Source: Sphingomonadales bacterium
GTDB taxonomy: Bacteria > Pseudomonadota > Alphaproteobacteria > Sphingomonadales > Sphingomonadaceae
Length of the DNA: 64,000 nucleotides
Direction of reading: 5' to 3'
NCBI GenBank assembly: GCA_016704425.1
Contig: JADJAC010000002.1
Location: forward strand, 310,001 to 374,000
The number at the start of each line of letters is the position of its first letter. Positions within the stretch are counted from its first letter, which is position 1. Both the position numbers and the translations under genes were made by a program. The notes under the pieces are model-generated. The model made no database searches, was not told the origin of the DNA, and worked only from the letters and a program-made list of their open reading frames with translations. This document shows, piece after piece, positions 8,341-14,559 of this stretch.

Positions 8341-8880
8341 ATGCGAGTCGTTCTTGCAATTCTGGCAATGGTTTTAGGGCTTTCTGCTGCACCCGCGCGT
8401 GCGTCTTGGTTTATCGACGCAAATCTATTTGGCGAAGGCTCCAAGTTCGTTCAGACTTGCACGTTCAATCCTGAACCGACCTCCTGCATCGATCAAACAA
8501 CCGCTTTCACGGTATCGATTTTGTGGCTTGTGCTTATCCCGGAGGTGATCGGCGTCACACATTTCGATGAACAGGTTGCGGGGCGAGCTTTTGGTCGAAC
8601 TGCGCTTGCAAGTTTCGACATCGAGTATGATGGCAACGCGCTCTATGGCAGAAACTTCGTTTATTCCGAAGCGGGCGGGTCTCGCACATGCAGCCAAGGA
8701 GCGACGTGCTTCACTGGTGTTGCCAATGCCAGCGCGAGCACATTCTCCGTAAATGTGCACCCGGGAACAACGGGACCCATCCCGGAGCCCGCCACTTGGG
8801 GAATGATGATTCTGGGCTTCGGGGTCATTGGTGCGGCAATGCGCAGGCGCAGCTACCGGGCATCGATTTATTTCGGCTAG
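8341..8880 (+). CDS. PEPxxWG-CTERM sorting-signal protein
   Basis: A 179-residue exported protein. A signal peptide is visible (VLAILAMVLGLSAAPARAS), preceded by a GGGGGA ribosome-binding site. The C-terminus carries a sorting signal: IPEPATWG, then a hydrophobic stretch (MMILGFGVIGAAM) and a basic end (RRRSYR), as in PEPxxWA-CTERM proteins of sphingomonads that are handled by exosortase-like systems. The middle contains two potential disulfide pairs (CTFNPEPTSC and CSQGATC). It is likely a surface or extracellular protein. It is the second exported cargo gene of the element, and its function is unknown. Confidence 0.85.
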   Translation: MRVVLAILAMVLGLSAAPARASWFIDANLFGEGSKFVQTCTFNPEPTSCIDQTTAFTVSILWLVLIPEVIGVTHFDEQVAGRAFGRTALASFDIEYDGNALYGRNFVYSEAGGSRTCSQGATCFTGVANASASTFSVNVHPGTTGPIPEPATWGMMILGFGVIGAAMRRRSYRASIYFG

Positions 8881-9286
8881 TGCATGGCTGCGCACAGGAC
8901 GGAGTCATCGGGGCTTGGGACGAAGACGAGCCCCGCTGCGTCTTGCTTACGCAAGTCAAACCCAGGTCGATCATGGCAAGGATGCTAAGCGCGTGGGCAA
9001 ACATGCGGCGCTATTGATGGCTCCTTGCATGCGCCCCGACCTAATCACGAGTTACCCCTACTCGCGCTATCGAGGGAAATGTGCAGATTTTCCCTGACAA
9101 CAGCCATAAATTGCATTTCTTCACTATCGGTGTGACTCACGATTTGGGTGGGCAATAGGGGGGTAAACCCCATTCTTGGTTTTGCCGGAGCGCATTGGAT
9201 TGATCATTTCTGACAGCGAGATGATGAACTTCTCGCCAGCGCCGCAACAGGCCGCTTCAAGATCAGTATCTTCGAGTAGGCTGACT
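8881..9286. other. Region without recognisable gene inside the tRNA-Arg element
   Basis: About 400 bp between the CTERM gene and the SRAP remnant. Short open frames exist on both strands, but none has a plausible start site, domain or composition. The stretch 9144-9178 is G- and C-run rich. The missing N-terminal part of the SRAP gene would be expected here and was not found, so the region may be scar sequence from a deletion or rearrangement. Confidence 0.5.
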
Positions 9287-9710
9287 ATGCCCGGCACACT
9301 GCCTGGCGCGACGATCACAAAGCACGTCACCAATGTTCTCAACCTGGCAAGCCCGTTTTGGAAATCCATGTTGACCAACCCCGAACGGCGTTGCCTCGTT
9401 CCCTTTTGCCGCTTCGCCGAACCCATGCCCGGCAAAGACCCAGAGACTGGCCGGCCGGCGGGGGGAATACTGGTTCAGGGTCAATGATGCTCCTGTAGCG
9501 GCATTTGCGGGCATTTGGCGCCCATCCGAGGCCGGTAACGTCTTTGCGTTCCTGACATGCGAGCCGAACCCGCTTGTTGCGCCGCTACATCCGAAGGCAA
9601 TGCCGGTAATATTGCAGCCCAACGATTACGAGCAATGGATTACGGCCGACTATGACGCGGCCTGCGCGCGGGCAACTCCGTTCCCGTCGCAACTCATGTC
9701 AGTTGCATGA
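9287..9710 (+). pseudogene. SRAP (YedK/HMCES-type) peptidase remnant, 5'-truncated and frameshifted
   Basis: SRAP proteins form a covalent crosslink with abasic sites in single-stranded DNA. Two frames together spell a recognisable C-terminal half. The first contains TNVLNLASPFWKS, then RRCLVPFCRFAEP and GKDPETGRPA (to about 9461). The second continues with EYWFRVNDAPVAAFAGIW, then LTCEPNPLVAPLH and MPVILQPNDYEQWI to the stop at 9708-9710. The frames differ by one base and join at a G6 run (9460-9465). Removing one G restores continuity. The N-terminal MCGR segment with the catalytic Cys2 is absent upstream, so the gene is inactive even without the frameshift. Confidence 0.85.
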
Positions 9711-9892
9711 AGCGGCGCGAAGCGGGACAACGATCATCGCTTTACCTTAAGTAGGAAGATGAAGAACGCTACTGCGTATTGCCTTTGGCGGAAAACAACC
9801 GACGCGCTGTGTTCCCGACGTTGCGGCGCCCACGCCCAACCATTTTCGGCAAAGAATCGCTCAAGCATCAAACTACCCCCAAATTCACTTTC

Positions 9893-9913
9893 GCGCTTAT
9901 CGCGTGCTTATCT
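9893..9913. repeat. Possible integrase arm-type site, right end
   Basis: Partner of 892-912 (18 of 21 identical, same orientation). Here the block itself looks like a tandem pair, CGCGCTTAT followed by CGCGTGCTTAT. It lies 54 bp from the intact tRNA-Arg repeat in a gene-free stretch (9711-9967) that otherwise shows no coding features. Confidence 0.45.
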
Positions 9914-9967
9914 AGCGGGGTCTCGTCCAGTTTTCTCTCACGAAATCACTACAAAGGCACGGTTTTC

Positions 9968-10023
9968 TGGTGCGCCCGGCGGGATTCGAACCCACGGCCC
10001 CCGGATTAGGAATCCGATGCTCT
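9968..10023. repeat. Right attachment site within tRNA-Arg(CCT)
   Basis: Perfect 56-bp copy of 730-785. It spans the tRNA from the CCA end through the anticodon stem, so strand exchange probably occurs in or near the anticodon or T arm. The base before the repeat differs between copies (T at 729, C at 9967), which fixes its outer edge. Confidence 0.93.
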
Positions 10024-10044
10024 ATCCTGCTGAGCTACGGGCGC
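9968..10044 (-). tRNA. tRNA-Arg (anticodon CCT)
   Basis: A complete 77-nt tRNA on the minus strand with encoded CCA. The acceptor stem pairs GCGCCCG with CGGGCGC (10038-10044 with 9972-9978). The D arm contains AGCTCAGC, the anticodon loop is TTCCTAA with CCT at 10008-10010, and the T arm contains GGTTCGAATCC. Its 3' 56 bases (9968-10023) are the right attachment site of the element, so integration preserved a full tRNA. Confidence 0.97.
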
Positions 10045-10078
10045 GCCAGGAACCGGTTAGGCTGCACAACTCCCACGG

Positions 10079-10534
10079 TCAATTGCGCTTTTCCGGCGGC
10101 ACTACCGGCAAAGGCAGCGGTGTAACTGCAATGCCGTCATCGATAAGCGCCTTGGCCTCGACTGCCGTCACATCGCCGTGAATGGTCGTTCGCTCAATTT
10201 CGCCAGCGTCCATTGCACGAGCCTGGCTGTCGAAATCCCGACCCACCCATCGGGATCCTTCTAGCAGTTTTGCCTGTGCTGCCGCCAAGGCTGACAGCAT
10301 AAACTTTGCCTTGTCATCGTCATTGTTCGACGCCGCAGAGCCTGAGGCTGCGGTGGCGCTGTTTCCCTTCCGCGGCACACCTACCGCCATGGCGGCTTTT
10401 CCGACATCAGTGTCTGCGCAGATAGGACAAGCGAGCAGGCCACGCGACTTTTGGTCCTCATAGGCTGCCGAGCTTGCAAACCACGCCTCAAAGACATGGC
10501 CTTGCGCCGCGCATTTGAGGTCAAAGACGATCAT
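10079..10534 (-). CDS. DUF1178 family protein
   Basis: A 151-residue protein with the DUF1178 start (MIVFDLKCAAQGHVFEAWF), then ACPICADTDVGKAAMAV. The Cys pairs suggest a zinc ribbon like that of FmdB-type regulators. The middle is low-complexity (Ala/Ser/Asp), and the end is a conserved-looking helical region (GRDFDSQARAMDAGEIERTTI) followed by a VTPLPLPVVPP tail. The biochemical role of this alphaproteobacterial family is unknown. It overlaps the upstream hydrolase gene by 4 bp (ATGA) and so belongs to the minus-strand run comF-grxC-hydrolase-DUF1178. Confidence 0.88.
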   Translation of the reverse strand: MIVFDLKCAAQGHVFEAWFASSAAYEDQKSRGLLACPICADTDVGKAAMAVGVPRKGNSATAASGSAASNNDDDKAKFMLSALAAAQAKLLEGSRWVGRDFDSQARAMDAGEIERTTIHGDVTAVEAKALIDDGIAVTPLPLPVVPPEKRN

Positions 10535-11358
10535 CCGGCAACCAGCGCTTCTGGAATCTGCCGCCGGTGAGAGAGCACTGGAATCTGTACCCGAACTTCA
10601 TCGCACCGCGACAATCCCAGTTCGGCAAAGCCAACGCCGACCTGTTCACCCATGTCGAGGACGATTTCGCCCCAGGGGTCAACAACTAGCGAGTGTCCGT
10701 ATGTCGTGCGCCCGTCTTCGTGCGTTCCAACCTGCGCTGCGGATACAACCCATGCCGCATTTTCAATGGCTCGCGCGCGCATCAGCACATGCCAATGAGC
10801 CTTTCCGGTCGGAACGGTAAAGGCCGCAGGGATCGACAATATTGTGGCTCCAGCCGCGCTCATTGCAGCATACAAGGCCGGAAACCGAAGATCGTAGCAG
10901 ATGCTGAGTCCCAGTCGACCAACGGGCGCATCGGCAACCACCGCTTCCTTGCCAGGAGCATAAGCCGCAGACTCGCGCCAGCTTTCACCGGTTGGCAGAT
11001 CCACGTCAAAGAGGTGAATCTTGTCATAGCGCGCACGCACGGCTCCGGTCGCATCGATGAGGAAACTTCGGTTGACCAGTCGCCCGCCCGAACCACCTTG
11101 CAACGCGAGCGAACCCAACGAGACCCAGATGCCATAATCCGCTGCGGCTTTGCGAACGTCCGCAAGGACGATATCCTGGTCTTCAGGCACGATATGCGCT
11201 CCAGCGCGGCCACGATTCCGATCGAGTAGGCCAGACATTTCCGGCGTAAACAGCATTGCGGCGCCACCTTTTGCAGCCGCTTCGATCGCCTCGACAAGCG
11301 CCATCGAATTGGCCCGCGGATCAATGCCGCTCTGCATCTGGGCCAAGGCAATGCGCAT
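10531..11358 (-). CDS. Carbon-nitrogen hydrolase (nitrilase superfamily, Nit1/deaminated-glutathione-amidase-like)
   Basis: A 275-residue cytoplasmic amidase. The catalytic triad is visible: Glu40 (FTPEMSG), Lys113 (DKIHLFDVDL) and Cys154 (SICYDLRFP). The KIHLFDVDLP context and length fit the Nit1/Nit2-like branch that hydrolyses deaminated glutathione or omega-amides. The adjacent glutaredoxin gene, 1 bp of which overlaps (TGATG), makes a role in glutathione metabolism attractive, but the exact substrate cannot be read from the sequence. Confidence 0.9.
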   Translation of the reverse strand: MRIALAQMQSGIDPRANSMALVEAIEAAAKGGAAMLFTPEMSGLLDRNRGRAGAHIVPEDQDIVLADVRKAAADYGIWVSLGSLALQGGSGGRLVNRSFLIDATGAVRARYDKIHLFDVDLPTGESWRESAAYAPGKEAVVADAPVGRLGLSICYDLRFPALYAAMSAAGATILSIPAAFTVPTGKAHWHVLMRARAIENAAWVVSAAQVGTHEDGRTTYGHSLVVDPWGEIVLDMGEQVGVGFAELGLSRCDEVRVQIPVLSHRRQIPEALVAG

Positions 11359-11624
11359 CAGGCTGGTTGCTGCCCCAGCAAGGGGTCAAGCCCTCCACGG
11401 GCATCAAGCGCTGCAAGTTCATCCGATCCACCGATATGCTGACCATCGATGAATATTTGCGGCACGGTCGTACGGCCGTTCGATCGATCCATCATCGTCC
11501 TGCGCAGCGCGGCATCCATCGTCACGTCGATTTCCCGAAAAGCGACACCCTTTGACTCCAGCAGTGCCTTGGCACGCGTGCAATACGGGCACAGAAACTT
11601 GGTATAGATCTCGATATTGGCCAT
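11358..11624 (-). CDS. grxC: Glutaredoxin 3
   Basis: An 88-residue dithiol glutaredoxin. The redox motif Cys12-Pro-Tyr-Cys15 is present, followed by the TVPQIFIDG loop that carries the cis-proline and the GGSDELAAL glutathione-binding end. The start at 11624 is chosen over an upstream in-frame codon because GGTGGAG lies just before it and the protein then begins with the beta strand IEIYTK. It reduces disulfides and glutathionylated proteins. Its stop overlaps the hydrolase start by one base, so the two are likely translated together. Confidence 0.95.
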   Translation of the reverse strand: MANIEIYTKFLCPYCTRAKALLESKGVAFREIDVTMDAALRRTMMDRSNGRTTVPQIFIDGQHIGGSDELAALDARGGLDPLLGQQPA

Positions 11625-11665
11625 TGTCGTCTCCACCCCTGAGATGTGTTCGCCAGATCGATATG

Positions 11666-12382
11666 TCAATCTGCGGCTTCATCCAACACGACACGAGCCC
11701 AGCAAAGGACAACGACCTTTCGGACGCCCGAACGCTTGAGCGCCCGCGCACAGGCATTCGCGGTTGCTCCGCTCGTATAAACGTCATCAATCAGGAAAAC
11801 TGTCCTGCCGGCTAATTCTGACTTGAATCTTCGAGCGACTGAAAATGCGCCACGCACGATGCGGGCTCGCTCCCGTGCGTTGGCTCCGCGCAACATTGCA
11901 GTTGACCGCGTGCGTTGCAAGGCATCCAGAAAAACAGGCAAGCCACTCGCATGGGAAAGGTGTTGGGCAATCAGCGCAGATTGATTGAAACCCCGTCCGA
12001 GAATCCTCCAGCGGTGGGCAGGGACGGGAATCAAAACCCCCGCCTCGTCCGGGAGCCGGGGCAGAAGCAGATGCGCCATCAGCTTGGCCAGTCCGACTTT
12101 GCGACCATGTTTGAGTTTCAAGGCAATCGTGCGTGCCAGAGTTCCATAGGCCACAACCGCAAAGACGCCGTCATGATCGGGTGGCGCCTGCAAACAGGGC
12201 GCACAGATTGCAATCGACGACGGGACCGGAGTGCCGCATCGTTCACAGCCCCGCCCGCTCAGCAAGGCAAGAGATTGCCAGCAAGCCGTGCAGAATTGCA
12301 GATCGGCGTTCACAATCTCGCCACAGCCAGCACATCTCGGGGGAAGGGCAAAGGAAACGACATCCGCGAACACATTACGCAT
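11666..12382 (-). CDS. comF: ComF-family phosphoribosyltransferase-like protein
   Basis: A 238-residue protein with an N-terminal zinc-finger-like Cys cluster (CAGCGE, CTAC, CERCG, CAPC) and a C-terminal phosphoribosyltransferase fold with a PRPP-loop motif (FLIDDVYTSGAT). ComF proteins act in DNA uptake in naturally competent bacteria, and many relatives are of uncertain function. The ATG at 12382 is preferred over an upstream TTG because an AAGG lies at suitable spacing. It is divergent from the methyltransferase gene at 12428, with only 45 bp between the two starts, so the promoters must be compact. Confidence 0.9.
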   Translation of the reverse strand: MRNVFADVVSFALPPRCAGCGEIVNADLQFCTACWQSLALLSGRGCERCGTPVPSSIAICAPCLQAPPDHDGVFAVVAYGTLARTIALKLKHGRKVGLAKLMAHLLLPRLPDEAGVLIPVPAHRWRILGRGFNQSALIAQHLSHASGLPVFLDALQRTRSTAMLRGANARERARIVRGAFSVARRFKSELAGRTVFLIDDVYTSGATANACARALKRSGVRKVVVLCWARVVLDEAAD

Positions 12383-12427
12383 AACAAGCCTTGTTGCGTC
12401 GCTACTGCCGATGCACAAGACCTGATC

Positions 12428-13192
12428 ATGATGCCGCCCGAGATATTCGACCGAACTGCGCGGAGCCGCTTGCGCGAACGCATGCAGCGATATCCCATCG
12501 AGGATCGGTGGATCATTGCACGGATGGCGCAGGACATTCTTGATCGACTCGACGCTGTCCGGACTCCCTTTCGCAAGGCGCTCGTGATCGGTGGCAATCC
12601 TGTCCGGCTTTGCGAGTCGCTTTCAGCGCGCAGTGTGTCCTGTGTCGTTGCGGACCTTGGCGCCCCGTCCAATTGCGGGTTCTCAGCAATAGCCTGCCAC
12701 GAAGACCGATTGCCTTTTGCTGATGGCTCGTTTGATCTGGTCGTTGCGACTGGCACGCTCGATACAGTTTCCGATCTTCCCGGCGCATTGGTACTTATCC
12801 AGCGGATTCTGTCCGATAACGGCTTATTTATTGGCGCAATGATGGGCGCGGGAAGTCTGCCCTTCTTGCGATCCTGCCTTCAGCAACGCGGAGACGGCGC
12901 GGCGGTCGCCGCCCGCTTTCATCCACAAATCGAGGTGAAAGGCGCCGGGGACCTTCTGGCGCGGGCGAATTTCTCACTGCCCGTCGCTGAAAGCGAGACG
13001 CTGTCGGCTCGTTATCGCACGCTGGATCGGCTGATTGGCGATCTGCGCGCGAATGGCCTCACCAATTGCCTGGCCCAGCGCGTACCGCTCAAGAAGGCGG
13101 AATATGCGAAAATTGCTGGGCAGTTTTCGGAGCCTGTCGTTGAACAGTTTTCCGTTGTTACGCTCACGGGTTGGGCACGCCCTCGGAAATAA
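12428..13192 (+). CDS. SAM-dependent methyltransferase (BioC/NDUFAF5-like)
   Basis: A 254-residue class I methyltransferase. A Rossmann-type start is visible (KALVIGGNPVRLCESL), followed by the acidic strand end (VVADLG) and the motif around FADGSFDLVVATGTLDTVSDLP, which matches the ubiE/BioC superfamily. The overall layout, with an N-terminal IFDRTARSRLRERM segment, resembles alphaproteobacterial homologues of the complex I assembly factor NDUFAF5. The real substrate is unclear. Two adjacent ATGs (12428, 12431) could serve as start. The last 29 bp overlap the convergent mutT gene. Confidence 0.82.
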   Translation: MMPPEIFDRTARSRLRERMQRYPIEDRWIIARMAQDILDRLDAVRTPFRKALVIGGNPVRLCESLSARSVSCVVADLGAPSNCGFSAIACHEDRLPFADGSFDLVVATGTLDTVSDLPGALVLIQRILSDNGLFIGAMMGAGSLPFLRSCLQQRGDGAAVAARFHPQIEVKGAGDLLARANFSLPVAESETLSARYRTLDRLIGDLRANGLTNCLAQRVPLKKAEYAKIAGQFSEPVVEQFSVVTLTGWARPRK

Positions 13193-13589
13193 GTCTTTCA
13201 AGCAATTCAATCAGTGGCCCGTCTGCTGGTGGCATTTCCAGTAAGCGCAGGTCTGGCAGATCGACCCATCGCAATGACGTCGCCTCCCGCGCATGGGCAA
13301 CGCCTGTCCATTCGCGGCAGATAAAGAGGAGCAGCAGCAACTGTGCCGGGCCGAGTGGCTCGCTGGCGAAGCACGCTGGCTTCAGGTTTGCTGGGTCGAC
13401 GCCAATGCCAAGCTCTTCGTCAAGCTCACGCGCAAGCGCATGATCCGGCAATTCACCATCCTCCACCTTTCCGCCGGGAAACTCCCACAGGCCCGCCATG
13501 GCCTTGCCGACAGGCCGTTGCTGGACAAGAACTTTGCCAGCATGATCGATCAATGCCGCCGCAACGACCAGAATTGTCCTGCGCTTCAA
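13164..13589 (-). CDS. mutT: MutT-type NUDIX hydrolase (8-oxo-dGTP diphosphatase-like)
   Basis: A 141-residue NUDIX protein. The NUDIX box is complete: GGKVEDGELPDHALARELDE followed by ELG, matching the Gx5Ex7REUxEExGU pattern. It is preceded by LWEFPGGK, the typical MutT context. The likely role is removal of oxidised nucleotides such as 8-oxo-dGTP from the pool. It is convergent with the methyltransferase gene and overlaps it by 29 bp. Confidence 0.92.
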   Translation of the reverse strand: MKRRTILVVAAALIDHAGKVLVQQRPVGKAMAGLWEFPGGKVEDGELPDHALARELDEELGIGVDPANLKPACFASEPLGPAQLLLLLFICREWTGVAHAREATSLRWVDLPDLRLLEMPPADGPLIELLERLISEGVPNP

Positions 13590-13674
13590 CGCCTCATCCC
13601 AATTAGCAATTTCTTAACGTCGGTGCCCTTAACTCATAGCCCCCGACCAGGGAACAGAAGACCGGGAACAGATC

Positions 13675-13845
13675 ATGGCAAAAATCCTGTGCGCAATCTT
13701 GCGCGACAGTAAAGGTGCGACCGCTGTCGAATACGCGCTGATCCTGGCGCTGATCGTCGTTGCGATGATCGGGTCGCTTAATACCTTTGCGACGAAAACC
13801 ATCGGCATGTGGAACAATGTTGCGGATATCGTCAACAAATCCTGA
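13675..13845 (+). CDS. Flp/Fap-type pilin component (short)
   Basis: A 56-residue protein. After a short positive leader (MAKILCAILRDSKG) comes ATAVEYALILALIVVAMIG, the class IVb pilin signature with Glu at position 5 of the mature helix and Tyr after it, so prepilin peptidase cleavage just before ATAVEY is expected. It is more divergent than the two pilins downstream, has a longer C-terminus and may be a minor pilin. No tad/cpa assembly genes occur in this window. It is about 280 bp upstream of the tandem pair, with nothing recognisable in between. Confidence 0.88.
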   Translation: MAKILCAILRDSKGATAVEYALILALIVVAMIGSLNTFATKTIGMWNNVADIVNKS

Positions 13846-14124
13846 TCCAAGGCTGAAGGCGCATTTACCAATCGCATATTGGGCCCGACGCGGGTGCCAG
13901 TCGGGACGTCGACGCATGATAGCTCCCGGCTTTTCAATCCTACCGCAAATCCCCGCCAAACGGCGCTACGCCCGCATCACCTGCAAAAGGCGCGCCTCAT
14001 TCCAGGCAAAGAAAATCGTGCTGGCGTTAAGAAGTTGGAAACATCTTGCCCGTAAATCGATCAATGTTGCTTCAGAAATTCCTGAAGTAGCCGGGTAGGT
14101 GAAATCTGAACTTTGGAGACTGCT

Positions 14125-14283
14125 ATGTCCTTCATTCGTAAATTTATCAAGAACTCGAAGGGTGCAACTGCCATCGAATATGGCCTGATTGCAGCACTTA
14201 TTGCTGTTGCCGCTGTTTCGGCGATGACGACACTTGGTGGCAAGCTGTCGACGACGTTCAACAACGTCAGCACCAACATGTAG
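14125..14283 (+). CDS. Flp-type pilin, tandem copy 1
   Basis: A 52-residue class IVb prepilin. The basic leader MSFIRKFIKNSKG is followed by ATAIEYGLIAALIAVAAVSA, the Flp motif with the conserved Glu-Tyr pair, then a short polar end. A GGAG lies 9 bp upstream. It should be processed by a prepilin peptidase and assembled into a thin adhesive pilus. It is almost identical in protein to copy 2, and its last 48 coding bases are identical in DNA (see findings). Confidence 0.93.
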   Translation: MSFIRKFIKNSKGATAIEYGLIAALIAVAAVSAMTTLGGKLSTTFNNVSTNM

Positions 14284-14311
14284 CTGAAGTCTAAAATCTT
14301 AGGAGACCATT

Positions 14312-14473
14312 ATGTCATTCATTCGCAAATTCGTTAAGAACTCCAAGGGCGCGACCGCCATTGAATATGGCCTGATTGCTGCGCTCATCGCTGTTGCTGC
14401 TGTTTCGGCAATGACCACCCTTGGTGGCAAGCTGTCGACGACGTTCAACAACGTCAGCACCAACATGAAGTAA
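14312..14473 (+). CDS. Flp-type pilin, tandem copy 2
   Basis: A 53-residue prepilin, the same as copy 1 apart from Val for Ile in the leader and an added C-terminal Lys. An AGGAG ribosome site lies at 14301-14305. The gap to copy 1 is 28 bp, so the two are probably co-transcribed, and a strong hairpin terminator follows at 14504. Confidence 0.93.
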   Translation: MSFIRKFVKNSKGATAIEYGLIAALIAVAAVSAMTTLGGKLSTTFNNVSTNMK

Positions 14474-14503
14474 TCTCTGGCTTGCTCGTCAAGCCATTGA
14501 AAG

Positions 14504-14540
14504 AAGGGCGGCGAAACTTCGGTTTCGCCGCCCTTTTCTT
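14504..14540. terminator. Rho-independent terminator, probably bidirectional
   Basis: A 14-bp perfect stem (AAGGGCGGCGAAAC with its complement, 14504-14517 and 14522-14535) closes a TTCG tetraloop, one of the most stable RNA loops. A T-rich run follows on the plus strand, with A-rich bases on the other side. It sits between the pilin genes and the convergent M48 protease gene and would end both transcripts. Confidence 0.92.
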
Positions 14541-14559
14541 TTGTGCAAGGTCGAAAACC

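Larger units (their letters stand above)
730..10023. mobile_element. Integrative element in tRNA-Arg(CCT), phage-satellite-like, about 9.2 kb
   Basis: Seen directly: a perfect 56-bp direct repeat (730-785 and 9968-10023) flanks the block. The right copy is part of an intact tRNA-Arg gene and the left copy is only its 3' part. Inside are a tyrosine integrase, an AlpA-like HTH protein, a primase, a P-loop DUF3987 protein, a DUF2280 protein, an XRE regulator and cargo. No capsid, portal, tail, lysis, relaxase or type IV secretion gene is present. The order int, alpA-like, primase, replication ATPase, terminase-small-like gene is typical of phage satellites (PICI/P4-like), but satellite behaviour is inference. 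Excision would leave one repeat copy and remove 9,238 bp. Confidence 0.85.

Noticed and set aside
9124..9435. Open frame on the minus strand covering the SRAP remnant.
   Set aside because: It is antisense to clear SRAP homology and has no domain of its own.
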